DNA of 64,000 nt. It comes from Megascapheus bottae. Lineage: Eukaryota > Chordata > Mammalia > Rodentia > Geomyidae. The DNA lies in contig JANJXV010000024.1 in the NCBI GenBank assembly GCA_024803745.1, positions 4,620,106-4,684,105 on the forward strand, written 5' to 3'. How positions within the stretch are numbered: the first letter of the stretch is position 1; every line of letters starts with the position of its first letter. Of this stretch, positions 44,601 to 53,600 are shown piece by piece. A program made the translations under genes and the position numbers. The notes under the pieces were generated by a model, which was given only the letters and a program-made list of their open reading frames with translations, was not told the DNA's origin and made no database searches.

Positions 44601-47600
44601 TTTTATTTTTAGCATTATACAAAATTTTCTACATTTTTTGCCAGTCCTAGGGCTTGAATTCAGGGCCTGAGCACTGTCCTTGGGCTTTCTAAAGGCTAGA
44701 GCTCTACCACTTGAGCCACAGTTCCACTTTAGGCTTTTTGGTGGGAAAGTATGGATAAGAGTTTCCACAGACTTTATTCTCATGATCCTCAGATCTCAGT
44801 AGCTAGGACTATAGGTAAGAGCCACTGGCAGCTGGCTAAGATTACTATTACACTTTTTATATTATTCTACTTATTAAAGTATCTCTAATACCCTCACAGC
44901 TACTTTTGATGGCAAAATAAGTCATGATAGTTTTCAGAACCTATAAAAAGCCTACTATCTGGAAGATACATATATATAGATGTGTGTGTGTATATATATA
45001 TCTACAAAAATCATTTCTAAGCAGCCTGTTAAAATCACTTCGTAATGAAGGACAATTTTAGTTGAAATATCATGACAATCTAAATCCAAATCCACAACTC
45101 TGCTCTTTAAGTAACAATATTATATAATATTTTAGATACGTTTATTCATGATACTATCTGGTTAAGAACCTAGCAAAAGATCCATCACAATCTATAGTCT
45201 CAGGATTTCAAAACAGAAAATAAAAGAATCCACAATTGGCTGGCAATGTAGTTTAGTGGTAGGGTGCTTGCCTAGCATGCACAAAGCCCTGGTTCAATTC
45301 CTCAGTACCACATAAACAGAAAAAGCTGGAAGTGGTGCTTTGGCTCACCAGCTAGAATGTTAGCTTTGAGCAAAAGGAGCTTAGGGACAGTGCCCACACC
45401 CTGAGTTTAAGCCCCAGGACTGGCAAAAAGACAAAAACAGAACTCACAATTTAAAAAACAAAGAAACAAACAAAAAAAACCAAGTCAGGCACAGTGGCTC
45501 ACATCTGTAATTCTATTTTTTTTTTTTTTTTGCCAGTCCTGGGCTTGAGCACTGTCCTTGGACTTTCTCAAGGCTAGAGCTCTATCACTTGAGCCACAGC
45601 ACCACTTCCGGCTTTTTTCTATGTATGTGGTACCAAGGAATCGAACCCGGGTCTTCGTGCATGCTAGGCAGGCACTTTAACCACTAGGCCAAACTCCCAG
45701 CCCCACATCTGTAATCCTAGCTACTCAGGAGACTGAGATTTGAGATCATGGTTCAAAGTCAGTGAGACTCTTATTTCCAATTAACAAGTAGAAAACTCAG
45801 AAGTGGTGCTGTGGCTCAATGGGCAGGCAGTGGCCTTGAACGGAAGAGCTCAGGGACAGCGCACAGGCCCAGAGTTTAAGTCCCATGATCGACAAAATAA
45901 AACAAACAACTGGTGGTGGGGAGGGGAGGGAAATGGGGACCAAGACATGAGAAAGGGTATCAATGTATGCGAAGTAATGCACCTTCTATCTGGTGAATAT
46001 AATGTAATCCTTCTATTTATTACAATAAAAAATATATGAAAAAAAACAAAAACAAACTACCCCAAAACAATAACAACAAAAACGGAATATATATGAAGGC
46101 TTTAAAACTGATACTAACCTTTGTAAATTCATCTTTTTTCATGGTCAAAAGATGTCTCAAAGTTATATCTCTTTCCTGTAGAAAACAGAAACCCCACCAC
46201 CTTTCACTACAATTAGTACAAGGACAAGCAGATAAACATACCTAAGTTAGTTACGTAGTCCACTTGTAAGACAACTACCCAACTTTCTAGAAGGTCTTAG
46301 AGTATGTTGTTATCAAACTATACTACTGGAAAGACAGTATGTATTCACCTAAAAGAATAAGCATATCTGGGCCAGGAGTTTGGCCTAGTGGTTAAAGTGT
46401 TTGCCTAGCATGCATAAAGACCTGGGTTCGATTCCTCGGTACCACATACATAGAAAAAAGCCGGAAGTGGTGCTGAGGCTCAAGTGGTAGAGCTCTAGCC
46501 TTGAGAAAGTCCAAGGCCAGTGTTCAGGCCCTGAGCTCAAGCCCAGGACTGGCAAAAAAAAAAAACCTTAAAAAAAAAAAAAGAATAAGCATATCTAGTT
46601 TTCCAAATTAAATTATTTCCATTCATGTTTTCATACATAAAGGTAACAGCAGTTCTATAAAATTTGATATAAATTACATTTTATGGATATCCTAAATTTC
46701 AAATTATATCAGACTGACACATCAAAAGGATTCATTTTTACTTAATATTTCTCCAGACAGATGTAAGTTCAACACACACAAAATAAATTCTGAAATATAT
46801 GGACCAACATGCTCCTATGGGGAATGTGTCTTAAAGGAAATATGATTTTCTGCTTTAGCATCTTCATTTAGCTGATAGCTGTCATCTACTCAAAGTACAC
46901 AGTATGTGCTAAAGCAGTCATATGGCTTAGCATGATTTAATTTAACCTTCATGATAACCCTATGCCAGCTAACATTGTCCTTATAAACAAAGATATTTAA
47001 ATAACAAACTCCAGGTAATATTCAGAGCAAGAATCTTATATGAGGCTTCTGGTATTTCTGCAAAATTACCAACTACAAAAACAAAGGGCAACAGGATCAG
47101 ATAGATTCACAGCCAAATTCTATATGGCCTTTAAAGTCGAACTCACTCCAAAACTATTCAAACTGTTCAATGAAACTGAAAGTTAAAGATTACTACCAAA
47201 TTAATTCTATGAAGCCAGAATAACCCTCAACCCAAACCAGATGGGGATTCATCAAAGAGAGAGAACTGTAGATCCATCTCTTCAATGAATATCAATGCAA
47301 AACATCTCAATAAAATTCTGATCAATACTAACCAAAAAAAATCATACACTATGATCAAATGGGATTCAATCTAGAGATGCAAAGCTAATTCAATATACAT
47401 AAGTCAATTAGTGTAATTCAACACATGTATAGGAGGAAGGTCAAGAACCACATGGACATCTCAATAAACTCAGAAAAAGTATGTGGCAAGATCCAACATT
47501 CCTAAGCTAGGAATCCATGGATCATTCCTCAATATAATAAAAGCTTTATATGACAAACCTACAGCCAGAATTGTGCTTAATGGTGAAAAGTAAAAAACCA

Positions 47601-50600
47601 TTTCTTCAAAAATTAAGAACAAGATAACGATGTCTGTTTTTTCACTCTTCTTCAATATATTACTGGAATTCCTAACTAGAGTAGTAAGGCAAGAGGCAAA
47701 TATAAAGGGGATCTAAATAGGGAAGGAAGAAGTAAAACTATACCTCTTTTCAGATAACATGATACTGTATTTAAAGTATCTCACAGATTCATCTCCCAAA
47801 TGACTTGAACTGATCTGAAACTAAAAATCAGGAGCTTTTCTGTATGACAACAATGAAAAAAGTGAAGGTGAATTTAGGAAAACAACTCCTTCTGTAATAG
47901 CCTCAAAAATGTCTAGGAATTAATTTAGATATGAAGAACCTCTATGAAGAAAACTTTAAAAATGCAAAAAGGAAATTAAAGCAGATTTAAAGAAGTGGAA
48001 AAACTTCCCATGCTTCTGGATTAGAATAATTAACATCGTGAAAATGACAACACTGTCCAAAGCTATCTACAAATTCAATGCAATTCTCATCAAAATCCCA
48101 ACACCACTCTTCAATGATACAGAGAAGCAATCTAAATATTAATATAGAATAATAGAAGACTCCAAGTAGGCAAAACAAAAAAATCCTTAGCAGGAAGAAC
48201 AGCCCTGGAGGAATATCAATACAAAGTTTCAAACACTATTACAAAGCCATATTAATAAGAACAGCTTGGTACTGGCACAAGAATAGGCCTAAAAACCAAT
48301 GGAATAGAACAGAAGACCCAGAAATGAAGCCACACACCTACAGACTGATAGCCTCCTAATATTTGATAAGGGAGCCAAAAACACAGAATGGAAGACAATA
48401 TCTTCAACAAATGGTTCTGGTATATAATGCAGAAAACTGAAGTTAGATTGTTATATATCACCCTGTACCAGAGTCAACTACAAATGGATCAAAGACCTTA
48501 ATGCAAGTCCAGATACCCTGAAAATATTACAGAAAAGGATAAGGTAAACAGTAAGGCTCGTTGGGCACAGGTTGAAATTTCCTAAGATCCAGAATCATGA
48601 CAAAGTCATACATAAGTGTGACTGAATCAAACTGAAGCGTTTCTGCATGGAAAAGTATATGACTAGCAAGATAAATATAAAGCCCACAGAATGGGAGATC
48701 TTTATTAACTATGCATCAACAAGGACCTCATATCTAAAATATAGGCAGAGCTCAAAGAATTAAACCTCCAAAAACCAAATCCTCAAAGAAACAACATGAA
48801 TAAGTAGGCTAAAGAGAGACTGCTCTGAAGAAGAAATGTTGCTAAGAAGAATGGTTGCTAAGGGTGAGGAGGAAGCCTATTGGTGGAGTGCTCACCTAGC
48901 ATGCACAAAGCCCTGGATTTGATTCCTCAGTACCACATGTACAGAAAGGGCCCGAAACGGTGCTGGGGCTCACTTGGTAGGCTGCTAGCCCTGAGAAAGC
49001 CCAAGATGTGCCATGGCCCTGAGTTCAAATCCCAGGACTGGCAAAAAAGAAAAGAATGGTCACTAGACACATGAAGAAATGTTCAATATGGCCATAAAAG
49101 AAATGCAAATCAAAACAACATTGAGATTCCTCTTCACTCCAGTCACAATGACTATCATCAAGAAAACTAACCATGTTTTTCAACCACTTTAGAAAGCAGT
49201 ATGGAGGTTGCACAAAAGATGAAACAGAGCTTCCCTATAACCTAGAAATCCCACTTCTCGGTATTTATCCAATTAACCACAAACTAGGCTACACTAACGC
49301 CATCAGCAAGAACATGTTAATTGCAGCGCTGTTTACCATAGCCAAGATATGGAATCAATCCAGATGCCTCTCCATGGAAAAACAGATCAAGAAAATGTGG
49401 CATATATACACAAAGGAATTCTTTTTTTTTTCTTTCTTTCTTTTTTTTTTTTTTTTGCCAGTCCTGGGCTTGGGCTCAGGGCCTGAGCACTGTCCTTGGA
49501 CTTTCTCAGGGCTAGAGCTCTACCACTTGAGCCTCAGCACCACTTCTGGCTTTTTTCTATGTATGTGGTACCGAGGAATCGAACCCGGGTCTTCATGCAT
49601 GCTAGGCAAGCACTTTAACCACTAGGCCAAACTCCCAGCCCCCACAAAGGAATTCTTTACTTCCATCAGAAACAATGATATTGTCCCATTCCTAAGGGAA
49701 TAGGAAGACTTGGAAAAAATTATACTAAGCAAAGTAAGGCACAGCTAAAGAAACACAGGCTGCATGGTTTCTAATTTCTAATAACTAGAATATGCCTATA
49801 AATCTACAAGTAAACCCAATGGGCAGTAAAAGAAACAATTCCACAGGGACATGATTAATTAAACAGCAATCTAAAAATTTACACACTAAAGGAGATATTC
49901 TTAGGAATGGATCTCAAGGGTTCAATAGCTATTTGCCTAATATCATATAAAATGATGATTACAGAAATTAACTCCAAGAAATGAAAGAAGTTTTTTTTTT
50001 TTTATTATACTCTTTGTGGTTCTTTTATTAGTGGGTCATGGGAGTTGAACTCTCCTGGACTCTGTCTGTCCATGAGCTCTTCAGCTCAAGGGTACCACCC
50101 TACCGCTGGGCTTTATCCCTGAGCTCTTCAGCTCAAGGCTATTGCCCTACCCTTGAGCCAAGCCCCATTTCCCATTTTCTAGGTTAATTGGAAGTAAGAA
50201 TCTCAGGTCCTTTTGTGCCAGGGCTAGCTTTGAACCTTGATCCTCAGATCTCAGCCTCCTGAGTAGCTAGAATTACAGCTAGGATTATACCGCCCCGTGG
50301 TTCTTTTTAAATTTCTTCTGTATTGTTTTCTTCGGTTTATTCCCTTCTGTCCTTTTATTATTATTTCAGTATCCTTTGTCGTATAAAATGTTATCTGATT
50401 TGGGAGGGTAAGGGGAAAACACAGAAATGGTGGGACAAAGGGTGGAACAACAGAGTAGTGAAACCCACTAGACATTATGTTGGAAATGAACTACTGTATT
50501 CAACTTTGGAGGAAGGGAGGTCAGGAGGGGAAAACTGAAAAAGAATGAAGGATGGGGTGACATTGTTCAAATGGAAATGTATTAATTTCCTGAATCATAT

Positions 50601-53600
50601 GACTGTAACCCCTCTGTATATTACCTTTACAAAAATTTAAACAAAAATAAAATACAGTGCAAAAAAGTATATAAAGCCAGGCATGGTAGCTCATGCCTGT
50701 AATCCTAGCTACTCAGGAGGCTGAGATCTGAGGATCAAGGTTCAAAGCCAGGCTGAGCACAAAAGGACCCGAGACTTATGTCCAATTAACCTCTAGAAAA
50801 CAAGGAAACATTTAGCAGTGTATGAAATACACTAAAATTAGATATCTATAAATTTCTATACTAAAATTTTCTAAATGCTTTATTATTATAAGTTTATTAT
50901 GTGCCATATTACCAACCTAGATAAAAGAATTTCATTCATATTCATTCTCATGAATATTTATTGGTATGTATTAACAAGAACATAAAACATATAATATGTA
51001 ACTCACTGTGAGTTATATGAAATCTTACCTTTAACAAATCTGTCATATGTTCAAGTCCAAGACCATGTAAAAATATTTCCAGTTCTCCAAATGCTGTATA
51101 TGAACTGTATATATTGACAAAGTCAGTTTCAGAACATACATGTGTAAATAATATACACATGTAATAATTCACAGAGAAAATGAGATTAAGAATGAATTAA
51201 AATGAGTCTATGTACAATTTGTAAGTTTACATACCAGAAGTAATGCTGTGTCAAAGAAACAAGCAAGGTTTCTTTTCATGCAAATTAACTCAAACCCAAG
51301 GCTTCATTCATACTTGTTAAATGCTAGGGTACTAAGCTACTCTCAAACACAAAGCAAAGACCATAAAAAGGGAAAATGGTGGTAGTAAAATGTAGTCCAT
51401 CTTTCCAAAAAATACAAATATTCACCAAGAAACACTGATCATTAAATACCTTTAATTGTAGCAAGAAAAAATTAAATGTGTTAGGAGGCAAACGGTTTGT
51501 AATCATGTACTGAACAACAATTGTTCACAGATTTTTTCTGAAAACATAGCTTCTATAATCAGAAATTTGCTAAAATAATGTGATATAGTATATAGAGTAC
51601 CATCATAATCTTAAATGTTGAAATAACTAAAATTATATATTTAGCAAAGGTTTAAAGTTTAATGTATTTTTAAAGAATTAAAAATTAGCGTCTTTTGTGA
51701 AATATCAGAGAACATATCACCTAAAATTTAGACATTTCTGAATATTTAAAAATGTTTGTAAATGTATCACCCATCTAACATAGACTGTCAAATTTTTAAA
51801 TAAAATACGTATTTAAGGCATTTCTCATTGCACTAAAATGTTACCTAAATAGATGATCTTTTTCTTTATCAGAATCAGCTGCCAGTAGCTTACAAAGTGT
51901 TTCTTCTTTAGTTAATTGTTGAAGTTTTCCTTCCAGTGGATTTAAAGTCAAAGAAAGAAAGTTGAAGATCTGAAAATAGTTCACAAACCATTCAAATAGT
52001 TAATAATTACTATATATTATCACTTACATTTAAAGGAAACTGAACATGTGAGACAAACTTTGACAATTTATTACCCTGACAAAAACTTGTATAGATGCTT
52101 CCTTGACCAAAAATAATTAGAAAAGAGAATCATACATCCAATTCAAAATAGTTCTGAATAAGATATATAACTAAAATACTATTTAACAAATGATTTAGAA
52201 AGGTAAGAAGTAAGGTAGTACTTTAAATACAATACTAAGCAGGAAGTAAGTAACAAGTATAATTTAATGTATACATATCCCAACTGTATCATTTAAAATA
52301 ATGTGGTAAAATGCTTCACTTTCACAATCTAACATCTTAAGAAATCAAGGCTATGTCATATAATCTAACAAAATAGATTTTGAGAAATGACATACTATGC
52401 TCTTAACAATTTATTATTTAAAATTAGGTGCCATCTACTTCAAATTTAATAATGGAGTAAAATAGCTAAGTTTTGAATTTTCAAATCTTAGAAACAAAAC
52501 TTTAAACTTTTTTTGAAGATTTTTGTGATGAGCATCTTCTTAAAAATAATTTTAGAAATGCTGATTTTATTTAGAACATGATACTCATACTTATCAGATG
52601 GTTGAAAATTGAAAGAGACAGTTATCTTATGTTCAATTCAAGTGGCATGGTTTAATGATTATGTGATAAACCTTTGAAATCTTATATACTTCAAATTTCA
52701 GAAACTCAATGTATAAACTCTTGAACCCAGTAACTTAATTTTGTAATTATACCATAACTTTGTAATTATACCATATCTGATACTTGCTTAGAAATTACAG
52801 GCACCTTGCTAAAACATTAATGTCCAAACCAAAAGTTTTAACCAATTAAGTATTTAGTATATAACAAATATTTATTACTGAGTTTAAATCTGAATAACAG
52901 CAGATCCTAACCCAAATTACTATAGACATTCACACATATACAGGAATAAATTTTAAATTTTAATATCTACTAAAATTACAAAACAGCATTTTAATGATGT
53001 GGTCAAATGTCCAAATATTAACATTTTACCAGCTTTCTTATCACATGTTAATTTTTAAAAATATGAAGTAATATGAAAAATTAAATAGCCCATTTAAATA
53101 TGAAAAATTTAAGTCTATTTAAAAGTCAAATTATCTATTAGTCTATTACAATGTAATTTCTAAGAAGTTTATTATCTTCTCATATAAAAATTATATTATT
53201 AATACTTCAGCTTTGGAAGAATTAACAAAATAAAGGCTTCATTATCTGATCTGAGGAGAAAACTGATTCAAGTATTTAGTACTTAAATGTTATAATTATA
53301 TTTGTGAATTCTAATGAAGTAAATGTTTTGTACATGATAATGTGACAATATCAGACAAACATAGTCTAGCAGTATATGGATCAATACCTCAAGATGTTTA
53401 TTTCTTTTTGCAATCTCACTTGGTGTCCTTCCATCCTTGGTCTGTAACATTTTATTAGCTCCAAGTTCAAGTAACTTTAAAATAACATTTTTATGACCCT
53501 GACGTGCTGCCCATGTTAAAGCCTGTGAGCAAAGAAGAATTTAAAGGAGTATACATGAGAGTGATTGAAAATATATCTACAGTATTTGTGGCACAATAAA

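Larger units (their letters stand above)
43984..46118 (-). other. ASZ1 intron between probable exons 9 and 10
   Basis: Contains four SINE insertions, one nested in another, a TA/GT tract (44971-45001) and an L1 3' terminus (45898-46045). 43984-44340 and 45005-45235 hold nothing recognisable. Confidence 0.85.
47035..50660 (+). mobile_element. Degenerate L1 (ORF2 RT region to 3' end), interrupted by three SINEs
   Basis: Antisense to ASZ1. From about 47040 it follows the ORF2 reverse-transcriptase to C-terminal course (AACCCTCAACCCAAACCAGA, AATGGGATTCAATCTAG, later [13 protein letters not shown]). All frames are broken. The 3' UTR (50310-50660) ends with AAAATAAAATACAG. SINEs at 48861-49047, 49425-49642 and 50027-50296 are later insertions. 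Confidence 0.88.
46176..51028 (-). other. ASZ1 intron with large L1 fragment
   Basis: Most of the intron is a plus-strand L1 (about 47035-50660), antisense to ASZ1 and broken by three SINEs. 46600-47030 is unrecognised. A B1 monomer follows at 50675-50805. Confidence 0.85.
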
